From the NCBI GenBank assembly GCA_003008705.1, contig PDUO01000029.1, positions 259,321-323,320 of the forward strand: a DNA stretch of 64,000 nucleotides. The letters run 5' to 3'. How positions within the stretch are numbered: the stretch's first letter is position 1; every line of letters begins with the position of its first letter. This DNA is from Pezicula radicicola (lineage: Eukaryota; Ascomycota; Leotiomycetes; Helotiales; Dermateaceae). Below, piece after piece: positions 47,194 through 57,649 of the stretch. A program made the translations under genes and the position numbers. The notes under the pieces are model-generated. The model was not told where the DNA came from. It saw only the letters and a program-made list of their open reading frames with translations, and did no database searches.

Positions 47194-50090
47194 AGAACCG
47201 TTACTTATATGTACGTAAAAACCTTGTGAAACCTTGCGTTCTATTTAGGGAGCAATGGTCCTCTGCAATTAATTTTGTTCGGGTATGACCTTCCGCAGTC
47301 CAGCATGGAATTTGGTTGTCTCTATCGAGGATTCGACGGTGCGGAGAACATCAAGGACAATAGGTACCTTCTTAGTTTCTTCAGGTGGACAAGAAGCGAA
47401 CGATTCTCGGTCGTGCAGGGACTGCTTCAAAGCGCCTGAAATATTCCCCTTTGCACAGCCTTAATGGCCAGTAGTAAGGCAACGTGTAATTTTCCTAGTG
47501 AGCTTTTTTGCCTCAAGGCTTTGAAGGCAACAGGACTCAGCCTTCGGATGAGGGTAACACATGGCAAATATTGTTTCCTCTTCCGTGTGCAGGTCGTGGT
47601 TACGGAGCGCCAACAATTTTGACAATTGGACTAGCAATGCCTAATACTACTGCAACCTGTACAGTAAGTCTCCACATAGATACCAGGATGTAGAAATTCA
47701 GCCTCGTTGTATATCGAGATAGATACGTGGCTTATATGAGATCCAATGAAGACGACATGTCCGTAAGCAGCACAGCCTCTTGGACGGGGTACAGTAGGCA
47801 CATTTCCCACGCATGGGCTATAGTGCAAACATATACATATATGACATCTCACAGCTCAATCTACCTTTCTGTACCAGTCATCTCCTACTAGTGTTGTCCA
47901 CAGTCTAAAGCTCGCCGTCGCACAAAATTCAAACTCGCTTACGCCATCGATCCTTCTAACAGACATTTCACGGCATACTGCTTCCTTGCCGACCAGGAAA
48001 TGTTGTTAACGTCTTGGTCCAGGAAGACTGACTGCATTTGTTGCCATTGCCACAATGGCCACAATGGCCACCACTGTGATGACCACTGGGGAACTGAAAT
48101 GTGGTATAGAATTGGCGAAACTGTAGAAGAGTGGGAGGAGCTGTTGAATGATGGGAGCAGGTATGGTGGAGAAGGCAGGGGGGTGGAGGAATATTTTTTT
48201 CAGTCACTTTAGCGTTTCATTTCTATAGAGCGCCAGTTTCTGTGGAGAAAGATTTAGATAATCTTACAAAGCCGAAGGATACGAGCGCCGGAAAACCACA
48301 AAAACCACAAAGGTAAATACCCAAACAAGCTATTCGATATGTTATCATGTTTTTAACTGCCCTGCAACAGATCGGTCGTTCACTCCTTAAGTACTGGAAC
48401 AACGCATCAACCATAGCTCCACAGCTAGGTTAGCTAGTTCTGTCAAACTCAGATTTTGCACCTTTCAGCACCCACAAGCTCTTTCCAATTTGAGCTAGCG
48501 GCTCTTTCATCACAGTATTTCCCAATACACTGCTTGACGCTGTCAAGTTCAGTTGTAAACAACAAGCTGTCCACACAGATCTTCTAGTCATTGCTTGAGC
48601 TTACCTTGTGTAAGAACTTGCATCTATAGATGGCTTACGTAGAACAGTTGCCTGGTATTCAACCCCAGGAACGTTGCCTCAAGGCTTGACCGACGCCTCA
48701 AAACATAAAAAAAGAAAAAAAGACAGAAAAAAAAAGTCCTTCAGCATAGCAGGCGCCTCTTCGTGGCGTTGAGGATTAGTACTCGACTCACACGTCATTA
48801 ATCGACGATTGCGACGGGGAAGCTAAGATCTGCTGTAATATATTATAACACGTAAGGTGCAATAGTCAGGTTGGGTTTCTCTTCGGCGTTTCGCCGATCT
48901 AGTGATGGAATGGAAGAGTGGAAGGTGTTACGAGATGACGAAGTTACGTTATGGATTTCTAGGGTTTGGAGGAAGCAATGAACTAGCATTTTAGTTTTTC
49001 AGCTTTTGTTGGACGGTAGGATTATTTGGGGAGTAGTAACATATGGGTAATGGTGATGGTGTTGTATTCTGAAAGGAACTAGTGTGTAGAAATGGACCTA
49101 CTTGCAGTGGCGATCACATGACTGTTCCCATTCAATTCAACAGCTTTTATTTCAACCTGCCACTACTACTAGAGATGGTGGGCTTCGGAATATGCTATTA
49201 TGAAAAGCATCGCCTTGATTTATTAATTAAGCGTGGAAATAAAATTCTAGGCAGTATTTACTCTTAACGCCGAGACCGATCAACAGTTCACTCAAACATC
49301 CCTATTATTCATGTTATTGATTCATTAGCTTTGTTACGCTACGGCATGTTATTCAATGCAACGTGTAAGTCTCGAGATGTATCACTTTGTTCCCAAACCG
49401 GCTTCTCTTACAGGAATTCGACATCCCAAGAATTTCACCATCAAAAAATAAATGTATTTTGCTATACACGTCCCAATGGTCCGTGTCGAAGCCGTTTTAC
49501 GAACAAAGGGATACACTGGTTTGGGTTATTAGAGGGCATATATACTGTGTAAGTGACTTTGAACAAAATCGACAGAGCAACAAAAGATCCCAGCTATGAT
49601 ACTGCCAAGTTGGCAAAGCAGCATATTATTGATTTTATCTAACCCACCGTGAGACTAAGTCACACAACCCATTGCTTAAGATAAGCGAGCAAGTAATAAG
49701 TTCTAGAAATTCCATAACAATAGAAAGTTCCTAGAGGGTATAACATTGAGAATATTATGAAAATTAATGATATTTAAAATACTTAATTTTCCTGAGAGCT
49801 AAGAGCTAACGAAAGGCGAGTAAAGATGTTCTTTTAGACAAAGAAGACGCGCTCGCTTAGTGCCAGTGCTCAAAAGGGGAAGTGTAAGACTATCAAAACT
49901 TCGTAAAGACCAAGCATGACCCTCTTAAAGGCAGAAAAAAAGACTTGGCGGCTAATTTATGTAGTCCTTATTATTGTGGCGACAATAGTAGTAACTTGCA
50001 GTCTTTTCAAAATTACGTTTAAGCAGTGTAACCTTTAATTTACAAGTGAAGTACCTAGACATAAATACAGCTAAGTAACAACACCCAAAT
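47194..50090. other. gene-poor region between HET and CoA-transferase genes
   Basis: Contains the right-hand copy of the HET-flanking repeat (48697-48778) and short frames of up to about 80 codons without recognisable domains. One (48000-48212, plus) is Cys/His-rich because of a short CACAATGGC tandem repeat and is not called. Nothing else is seen. Confidence 0.45.
48697..48778 (+). repeat. dispersed repeat flanking the HET gene, copy R
   Basis: Direct repeat of 44341-44432, with the core at 48738-48777 (CCTTCAGCATAGCAGGCGCC...). Read on the minus strand, the core ends in a run of eight or more T, so a Pol III-derived (tRNA-related SINE) origin is conceivable, but no complete tRNA fold was found. 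Confidence 0.6.
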
Positions 50091-51827
50091 CTACAACCAC
50101 CTCACATCCTCCTTTTTCAAATAACAATAAGGTAAACTCGGCGACCTCCACTCAGGTTCACTCTCTCTAATACCCACCAACTTCGGCACAGGTTTCAAAG
50201 TAGTCAAACGTTTCCCACCAAAAACACTCTTCTCAAAAGTCTTAAAGTACTCCCCATCCTCCTTCAACTGTTCCCCAAAAACCTTTTTCCATCCATCCCA
50301 AACGCTAAATAATAAATCGTAGACATGATGATGAGATCTCATAGCTGACCATTGAAATCTTTTCTGGCATTCCTGCACGGTTTCTGGGGAATAGAGACCG
50401 ATTTCTGGTCTTAGTGCGTATGTGTTAACGGCTGTAAGCGACGAGTGTACATGATAACTTCCACCCTTCGTTGCGCGATCACGGATTGCCATCATAGCAC
50501 CTAATGCGCCTACGACACCGGTTGTCATATCTGAGATAGGTAGGGAGGGTAGAACGCATTCGCCTTCTGGAAGATTAAAGGAGCGACCTTGAACATACGC
50601 TGATCCAGCAGCGGAATCAGCTATTTGTTGCCAACCTGGTCTTTCCGCATAGGGGCCATCGGTTCCATAGCAATTCTCAGAGACATAAACGTAGCCTTTC
50701 TTTCGTTCGGCTGCCATTTCTAAGAAATTATTTAAGCCGAGTCCGTATTTGGGGAGCTTGTTGATGCGGAAACCTTGGATGAAAATATCGGCTTCTTTGA
50801 GCAGGGTCTTGAGGTATGCGAGATCGGACGCATCACGGATATCGAGGGCGATGGTTCGTTTTCCGGCATTTAGGGTTAGTTGCATGATGTTGATATCGAT
50901 AAGGTGTGGTGCGTTAATTCGGATTACATCTGCTCCGTAGGAGGAGAGGATATTCCCGACTGTTGGACCAGCAATAATTCTCGTCATTTCAACAACTTTT
51001 ATGCCTGCTAATGGTCGCTTATCATTTGGCGACACAGGCGGGAAGGCGATAGGTGGCGTAGGAATAGCTTGTAGCTGAGGACGTACATCAACAAATGGGT
51101 GAGCTGCGAGTGCCTTTCCCATCTCGCTATTGTTCCATCTTTTAGGCGTGAAGCAGATACTACCGCAAAAGCCATGGATGATATTATGCATCTCCAACTC
51201 CTCAGGAGACTTTGTGCGTGTATAGGAAGCAATCAATTCAAAAGCTTCTTCATTGCTTTTGCATGGTGCCTCAGTATCAATACCCATGGATTGGAGCATT
51301 GGTACTGCCGCAAGCGAGCCGTGTATTTGATACCAGACATCTGGGTTCTTGGTAGGATAGATTGCTGTAGCTCGGTATTTAAGAGGCTTGTCGTACCAAC
51401 CTTGCTCGAAATCAGGCACGAGCTCGGTGACTTTCTTCTGTCTGACTACAGAAATCAGATCTTCTCCTCCAATATATCCAAACCCAGCAGTTGCGAACCA
51501 GAAAGCTGTATGTGTGGTATTCACAACAATGCTTTCTGATTGCGGTAGCCCTCGTAGCGAAAGGATTTCGTTGGCGACTACTCCTGTCATGGCGTGTAAT
51601 GCTGCACCCACTGAGACGGCTTTAATGGGTCCGGGTAGGACTGGGTATGTATCGCCCTCAAATCGCACCTTAGAGAGAGCATTGCTGTCTTTGGTGAAAC
51701 CTGGTGTTTGGGACGTTAGGATGTCGAAGATGCGTTGGGTGTCTTTTGGTACTGGGGTGAACTTGGTATCTGTATGCGTTCCTGGCCCATAAACTGAAGG
51801 TGTTGTGTGATGTGATTGTTCTCCCAT
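50091..51827 (-). CDS. family III CoA-transferase (CaiB/BaiF-like), two-domain fungal type
   Basis: Family III enzymes move CoA between carboxylic acids (formate/oxalate, carnitine/crotonobetaine and similar). Intronless, 578 residues, with two family III segments in tandem. The first is ~residues 60-110 (LPGPIKAVSVGAALHAMTGV); the second starts at ~280 (LAGIKVVEMTRIIAGPTVGNILSSYGADVIRI) and runs through LNAGKRTIALDIRD and KGYVYVSENCYGTDGPYAERPGWQQIAD. By eye, the catalytic Asp of bacterial members (in a GYD/GFD context) is replaced here by Gln (GWQ), so canonical chemistry is uncertain. ATG 51827 (MGEQSHH) is preferred; an upstream ATG at 51878 would add 17 residues. Divergent from a dehydrogenase gene across 735 bp. 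Confidence 0.9.
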   Translation of the reverse strand: MGEQSHHTTPSVYGPGTHTDTKFTPVPKDTQRIFDILTSQTPGFTKDSNALSKVRFEGDTYPVLPGPIKAVSVGAALHAMTGVVANEILSLRGLPQSESIVVNTTHTAFWFATAGFGYIGGEDLISVVRQKKVTELVPDFEQGWYDKPLKYRATAIYPTKNPDVWYQIHGSLAAVPMLQSMGIDTEAPCKSNEEAFELIASYTRTKSPEELEMHNIIHGFCGSICFTPKRWNNSEMGKALAAHPFVDVRPQLQAIPTPPIAFPPVSPNDKRPLAGIKVVEMTRIIAGPTVGNILSSYGADVIRINAPHLIDINIMQLTLNAGKRTIALDIRDASDLAYLKTLLKEADIFIQGFRINKLPKYGLGLNNFLEMAAERKKGYVYVSENCYGTDGPYAERPGWQQIADSAAGSAYVQGRSFNLPEGECVLPSLPISDMTTGVVGALGAMMAIRDRATKGGSYHVHSSLTAVNTYALRPEIGLYSPETVQECQKRFQWSAMRSHHHVYDLLFSVWDGWKKVFGEQLKEDGEYFKTFEKSVFGGKRLTTLKPVPKLVGIRESEPEWRSPSLPYCYLKKEDVRWL

Positions 51828-52562
51828 GATGAAGTAGTTGAATAGATGATATGAATGTTTTGACAGAGGAGATGGCAAAATCAGACAATGATATTTCGGT
51901 TTAACCAGGTTACTTGAAGGGGCGCTGAGGAACAGAATATATATTCCTGCGAACGAAAATTTGGCTTACCTTATATTCTTAGACTTACAGACGTATTACC
52001 TGACATCATGATGCACAAAGCAAGCAGTATTTCGTAAAGGTATCAGCTTCCGGAAACTCCAAGGTAAGGAATCCAGGTTTAGAGCCGAGGCTGTTTACTA
52101 TACAAATGACATTTAGACCACGACGTTAGTTACGCAAAACTACGTGGAATTAGAATCACACATCAAAAGTGAGGCGGAGGAAAAAAAAACCCAAAAAAAC
52201 CAAAGCTTTTGTGGTTCTTCTTCACGTCGAATGTTTGCCTACGTCCGTACTCAACATACACGAGTCATGCAAGGCCTGATTAACACGCGACCAGCATTTT
52301 CGCATTTGGTGCCCACATATCCTGGGTAGTCGGCTCGGCCTCATCATTTGTGCTGTACTGATTCATGCTTAAGAATATTGAGATAAAGCCATCCTAGGCG
52401 ACAATGAGGCGCAAGCTTAGAAAAGTCTTGTTGTGCTAGGCTCATATACAAGTGGTGGACTCATACTTTGTTCTAAAGTCGTAAAGTCTTGGTTTTTTTT
52501 TACTGTTCTAGCATCATCGATTTCAACTCGATATCCTTCGTTCATCGCTCCAAGTCTATACA
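51828..52562. promoter_or_regulatory. divergent promoter, CoA-transferase / dehydrogenase
   Basis: 735 bp between two oppositely read start codons of two metabolic genes, suitable for joint control. Poly-A and poly-T runs occur near 52180 and 52494. No factor site was identified. Confidence 0.5.
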
Positions 52563-53504
52563 ATGTCAGCACTTGCAATCAAGAAAGCTACAATCATCGG
52601 TAGCGGCTCCATCGGTGCTTCTTGGGCTGCTCTCTTCATCGCCCATGGAATACAAACCATTGTTTACGACATCAACCCAGCGGCAAAAGAATTCCTTTAT
52701 TCCATAGTCGACAACGCTTTGCCAGTACTATCAAGGATCGAAAACTGCACAGCACAACATGCCAAATCCTCAGATATCGTCTTTACCACCAACCTTGAAG
52801 AAGCTTTGAAAGACACAGATTTTGTGCAGGAAAATGGACCTGAGAACTTGGAATTCAAGCAGAATCTCTTCAACGAGATTGGAAACTCTGTGAGGGAAGA
52901 CGTCATTATTGCTACTTCGTCCTCGGGATTGAGTTGTTCCTCGATTCAAGAAGGCGTTACTTCCTACCCGGAACGATGTGTAGTGGGCCATCCATTCAAT
53001 CCTCCACATCTCATTCCGCTGGTAGAAGTGGTGGGAGGGCGAGGGACTTCGACTAGCACGATTGAGCGCACACTGGCTTTCTACAATAGCCTTGGCAAGA
53101 AAGCTGTCCATGTTAAGAAAGAAGCGAGAGGACACATCGCAAACAGATTACAAGGCGCTTTAATGCGTGAGATGATGTATCTCCTCCAGGAAGATATCTG
53201 TACCGTCTCTGATATTGAAGATGCCATGCAATATGGACCCGTTTTGAGATGGGGTGTTATGGGTCCGAGTTTGTTGTTTCATCTTGGTGGTGGGAAAGGT
53301 GGGATTGAACATTTCTCAGAGCACTTGCTTGGTCCTGCTATGACTTGGTATGCAGAAAAAGATCCGGTTGTCAATGACGGGTTAAGAAGGAAGTGGGTTG
53401 AGGGTACACGGGAGGTTGTGAAGGGTAGGAGTTTTGAGGAATTGGCCCAGAAAAGGGATGAAGAAATCATTGAACTTTTGAAAATCAGGAAGGAATTTGA
53501 TTAA
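52563..53504 (+). CDS. 3-hydroxyacyl-CoA / L-carnitine dehydrogenase-like enzyme
   Basis: An NAD-dependent dehydrogenase of beta-hydroxy acids. Intronless, 313 residues. The Rossmann motif GSGSIGASWAALF (~13-25) and acidic Asp at the end of strand 2 (VYDINPAA) indicate NAD preference. Family blocks are VQENGPENLEFK, ATSSSGLSCSSIQ and VVGHPFNPPHLIPLVEVVGG; the catalytic His lies in GHPFNPP. The length and HPFNPPHLIPLVEVV resemble L-carnitine dehydrogenase and L-gulonate (lambda-crystallin) dehydrogenase as much as fatty-acid 3-hydroxyacyl-CoA dehydrogenase, so the substrate is open. No peroxisomal targeting tripeptide (it ends KEFD). The divergent neighbour is a CaiB-like CoA-transferase. Confidence 0.9.
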   Translation: MSALAIKKATIIGSGSIGASWAALFIAHGIQTIVYDINPAAKEFLYSIVDNALPVLSRIENCTAQHAKSSDIVFTTNLEEALKDTDFVQENGPENLEFKQNLFNEIGNSVREDVIIATSSSGLSCSSIQEGVTSYPERCVVGHPFNPPHLIPLVEVVGGRGTSTSTIERTLAFYNSLGKKAVHVKKEARGHIANRLQGALMREMMYLLQEDICTVSDIEDAMQYGPVLRWGVMGPSLLFHLGGGKGGIEHFSEHLLGPAMTWYAEKDPVVNDGLRRKWVEGTREVVKGRSFEELAQKRDEEIIELLKIRKEFD

Positions 53505-54346
53505 TTATTACGTTGACATAAAAATGATTTATGAGCTACCTATTTGCCTTTGTTGTTTAGAGCAACCTAGGAAACACTTGTAATGGTACCAGGCTTCCCT
53601 TAGGCATTGTCTTGTCAGACTTCAATGAAAAGTCTCTGACCATCGGAAGGCACAGTGTATGGATGCCGAAACTACAGCGCTCCGTCCTCTGAAGCCGTCT
53701 GTTGAGATCACACAGGATCAATAGCCAAATCGGAGCTCAAACCCCTGGAAAATGATCACCTCACTTGAGGCCGAAAAAAAGGCTCCAGCGAATTCTTCGT
53801 AGTATACTAAACGTACTAAAAGCGTGCCAAACGTGCCAAACGCCCTAAGGTAGTATGCCAAACGCACCTCACTACGTGCTAAACGTTTTACCGCCTTCCT
53901 AATAGAGCCAACAAAGTGGACTGGGGTCAAGGCTTCTAAGCTTCTAATAGAGTACTAAGTGCAGCTTTTTTGGTTGCGGAAGTTCCAGCCCGGAAAAGGT
54001 GAGGCCACAAAACTGCTGACGTTGTATAGTTCCGAAGGTTCTCCGCATGAGGTAAAAACATCTTTGCTTCACCGTTTACAAGATGTTTGTTCTCCGATTT
54101 CGTCTCAATGACGTCTTGTGCCTGACTCAGGTTTTCCCATGTATGATCTTTTTGTACTTCAGATGCAAGACATAAACAGGACGTGCTCAATTTGAATTGT
54201 GGTCGCCTGTGCCGGTTAGCCTTTTGTGAGCCTTTATAGTCGAGGTTTTGCTGCTGCACTGTAGGTAGACTAGTATCATACTTCTCCACTCATTGTCTAT
54301 ACAATAACTTTGCCAATAGCCTGCCGTAAAAGCAGCGAATTTCAAT
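53505..54346. other. intergenic region with TGCCAAACG tandem motif
   Basis: Holds a cluster of related 9-bp motifs (separate entry). A 117-codon minus-strand frame (53936-54289) has no recognisable domain and is not called. Confidence 0.45.
53805..53885. repeat. cluster of TGCCAAACG-type 9-mers
   Basis: TACTAAACG at 53805, TGCCAAACG at 53825, 53834 and 53856, and TGCTAAACG at 53877, all in the same orientation within 81 bp. The site lies about 460 bp before the propeller gene. It may be a minisatellite remnant or a cluster of factor-binding sites. Confidence 0.5.
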
Positions 54347-55288
54347 ATGGGCTCAATTATCCAAGGCCGTCTCTACTTCCTCGATGTGAACATCAGCGAC
54401 TACCCATATCAGAATGGTCGAATCCTGTCTTACAATGCCGATGGTTCGGATATAAAAGAACCAATCACAGGCCTGAAGTATATGCCCGATGGTATCGTTG
54501 CAGACCCCGAAAATGGCCATATTTATTGGACCAATATGGGCGCATCTCTGAGCAATCCGGATGGTTCAATACAGCGCTGCGACCTTGCGGACGGCGGTAA
54601 CATCACAACCATCGTTCCTACAGGAATTTTACAAACTCCGAAACAACTCACCCTTGCTCGGCGAACTGATGGCGCGTCAAGTTTGTACTGGTGTGAGCGA
54701 GAAGGCAGGCGAGTAATGAGATGCGGCTTGGACGGGTCAAATATCGAGGTCCTAGTACAGTATGGATCAACCGAAGAAGCCAGAGCCGATATGAGGAATT
54801 GGTGTGTAGGCATCAGCGTGGACGAACGGGCTGGTTTGATTTATTGGAGTCAAAAGGGCCCCTCGAAAGGAAATCAAGGCAAAATACTGCGAGCGCCATT
54901 AGACTTGCAAAAGGATCAAAAGCCAGACGCAAGAACAGATATCGAGGTACTCTTGGATGGATTGCCAGAGCCCATCGATCTTCATATCGATGCGGCTGGA
55001 AAGAACCTTTACTGGACAGACCGAGGGGATCCTCCCAGAGGCAACACTGTCAATTCGTTAGCATTGGATTCAAGAGTGTCTGGAAAGACTCAGTTTAAGG
55101 AGCGTATCCTGACGAGGAAACTGCATGAGGGGATTGGGCTGGCGGTCGATGAGGAGAACCAGATGATGTATTTCACTGATCTTGCTGGTGGAGTTTATTC
55201 AGCGCATCTGGACGGAACTGGAAAGAGAACATTGCATGAGGATGTTGGAGACTGTACGGGAATAGCATATGTGCCACCTCGACCATAA
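54347..55288 (+). CDS. YWTD/SMP-30-like beta-propeller protein
   Basis: 313 residues, intronless. Repeated strands of the LDL-receptor YWTD type build a propeller: RLYFLDVN, HIYWTNMG, SLYWCER, LIYWSQKG, NLYWTDRGD and MMYFTDLAG, each followed by a short Asp/Gly turn. Six such blades make a closed ring. There is no signal peptide and no membrane segment, so unlike animal YWTD receptors this should be intracellular. Related fungal proteins are annotated as SMP-30/gluconolactonase-like, and a lactonase or small-molecule hydrolase role is possible but not demonstrated. It follows the dehydrogenase gene on the same strand, 840 bp away. Confidence 0.85.
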   Translation: MGSIIQGRLYFLDVNISDYPYQNGRILSYNADGSDIKEPITGLKYMPDGIVADPENGHIYWTNMGASLSNPDGSIQRCDLADGGNITTIVPTGILQTPKQLTLARRTDGASSLYWCEREGRRVMRCGLDGSNIEVLVQYGSTEEARADMRNWCVGISVDERAGLIYWSQKGPSKGNQGKILRAPLDLQKDQKPDARTDIEVLLDGLPEPIDLHIDAAGKNLYWTDRGDPPRGNTVNSLALDSRVSGKTQFKERILTRKLHEGIGLAVDEENQMMYFTDLAGGVYSAHLDGTGKRTLHEDVGDCTGIAYVPPRP

Positions 55289-55825
55289 GAGTAAAGAAAT
55301 GAAACAAACATAAAAAAGAAACATAAGTAGATATGAATGTACTTAACAGATACGTCGCAGAACTACTGCTGGTACATCAAAGTCGTTGAGGTGCATGTCT
55401 TGAGGTCGAAAGAATTGAGGCTTTTTGTCGCGTTAATTGTGTTGACTTTAAGACTCTGTACGGTTCGTATACTTGGCATCGTTGAGCAGGATAGCCTTGA
55501 GCATTAATCCCTAGGACAGATTCCTGCTGAACGAATATTTGAAGATAAGTTCGTTACCAAATGATGGCAGGCCTTTCCAAGTGCTCTTCTGATGCATACA
55601 AGCCGCGTTGGTTCATCTTGGCGTTCAAAGTTGAAGAACTAGAAAATCTTACCTTCGAATCGCCTTTTATTGGCCGAAGCTCGTTCAATCACATGACTCA
55701 AGCTTAGCTCAATTTTCGGGATCGGAATCTCTCGACAACAATTCTTGCCAGCACCTCATCATTCTCGAAACGCCTATTACCTCCCCCCATTGAGAGAGTC
55801 AATTGGCATATCCCGAATAAGCAAG
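55289..55825. other. intergenic region upstream of QCR6
   Basis: Promoter and leader of QCR6 plus the 3' flank of the propeller gene. Nothing else is supported. Confidence 0.45.
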
Positions 55826-56973
55826 ATGGGGTTCTTTGATTTCTGCAGCGATTTGGTCTCTGCGGCCGCGCCGTGGTCAACTGCTGAGGCCGAGGCCGTC
55901 TCTGGTGGAAGTGGAACAGATAGCACTCCGGCAAGAGCTGAGGTACGTTGTGTTTTTGCTACTCTTTTGATACTGGGGATTATTGCGCACTGTCTAGGGT
56001 TAAGGAATAGATTAAGGTAGGAAGGGACGGTCTGCGAGCAAGCACGGAAGTGTGGCTCGCGGCTCGCGGCTCCAACGGCATAGCGCAAGGAATTTTGATT
56101 TCTATGGATATGGATGGCACGCAAATGGAGATTTGAGTCCGCAGTATAATTGGATGAATGCTAATGAAGTATTATTAACAGGACGCATCAGGACCAACGT
56201 CCGACAAGAAAGATAGCGATGACGACGAGGTAGAGGGAAAGGAGGCCTCAGGCGATGACGAAGACGAGGAGGAGGAAGAGGAAGAGGAGTTGGAAGATCC
56301 GCAGGAGAAGTTCCAGGAGGGTGAGTCATGATATCTCATTCTGTTCAGCTCGGCGGAAGATGTGCTTCTATGGCTCCTTCAATTGCCAAACCCGTTGTTC
56401 GATCTGTGTGAGATAGGACCAAAAAGCCAGCCTCCAGAACCCTCCCCAAATCTCAACAACAACATCTAGATCGTTTCTTTGTATGTCGTAGCACTTAATT
56501 GAGCCTCAACGCATGTCTAGCGTTCGATGGATACCGGTTCTCGAGAGAAGCGGCCGTGCAAAGAGGCGAGACTTGTGTTGTGGCTTAATATCGACATCCT
56601 GAGTGTACAAATCGAATCCGCGTAGATCACATTGTTGAAGGTCGGGACAATTGCTGACGATTAAATAGAATGCAAGGAATCTAAGCAATGCTCTGGACCA
56701 AAGCACCACTTCGATGAGTGCGTTGAACGTGTTACCGCAGCAGCAGGCGAGGAGCATGACAAGTCTCACCCAGCAGAAGACTGCGTTGAAGAGTGTACGT
56801 TACCCAAGAAATGCTACCCATTCCCTTCAAGAACCCATTTAAGCTAGGCTGGGTTGTTTATATGAGCCGTAACGCTATATCACGTTTTGCTAACTTACTG
56901 TCACTTAGTCTTCCATCTCGCTCACTGTGCAAACGAATGCGCCGCACCAAAGCTCTGGAGGGCACTCAAGTAG
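55826..56973 (+). CDS. qcr6: cytochrome bc1 complex hinge protein (subunit 6)
   Basis: An acidic subunit of mitochondrial complex III that helps cytochrome c1 dock with cytochrome c. By-eye model: exons 55826-55942, 56182-56320, 56669-56794 and 56909-56973, coding for 148 residues (yeast QCR6 is about this size). Intron phases join cleanly at each junction; introns are 239, 348 and 114 nt, long for this window. After an N-terminal targeting-like segment comes a long Asp/Glu run (about residues 47-75). The conserved disulfide core follows: ECKESKQCSGPKHHFDECVERV, DCVEE and HLAHCANECAAPKLWRALK. It is a single-copy housekeeping gene, with no special linkage to its neighbours. Confidence 0.94.
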
Positions 56974-57649
56974 TGTGCTTTCTTAATTGACTCTAAACCT
57001 TTATGTTGTGGACGTTTGGGATGGAAAGAGAGATGGAGCCTAGAGATTGAGAGAGACTCTTGTACAAATCCCCACACGCATCACCTTGTTTTTTGTACTA
57101 CAGCATTACCAGATCTCCTTTTCGTCGCATGGCTTGTAGTATAGGTGCAAAAGATAGATGGTGTATTTGACTCTGCCTCTGAACCTCGGCCAGTCATGTG
57201 AAAGGTACTATTTAGGTCTTATCTTCTCAATTGCTCTTTAAAGACACCGCAATAGTACGGCGCAGTTGTACAACCAGACCTCCAACAATCATAGGTAGGG
57301 AAACTGCCTTCCTGCTGCAGACAGGGAATATGATCCGGGTATCTGAGCGAATTAGGCTCAAAGCCAGCCTAGAAGAGTAGGGACCTCCGTAAAGATGGCA
57401 CAGGACCTTATCACTAGAAATGCCAAAGCGACACAGGCATTCCCCTCTTGTAAATACTGTTGAAGACTATGATGTTTTTCATAATGCTCTAAACCTAAGT
57501 ATCCTACTTCCCATAAAGTACGATATCAAAAGCTCTCTTTCTATCGCTGTACTGGTGGTATTATCAGTCTAACTCCCCGCAAGCATGACCCTAGAAGATT
57601 AGCGCCCAAAGCGTACGTACTTTGAGATTTGATCAATATCTAGTTGAAG
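56974..57649. other. intergenic region between QCR6 and the MFS gene
   Basis: Nothing beyond UTR and promoter sequence is visible. Confidence 0.45.

Noticed and set aside
53936..54289. 117-codon minus-strand frame
   Set aside because: Lies head-to-head with the propeller gene's promoter and shows no domain or targeting signal.
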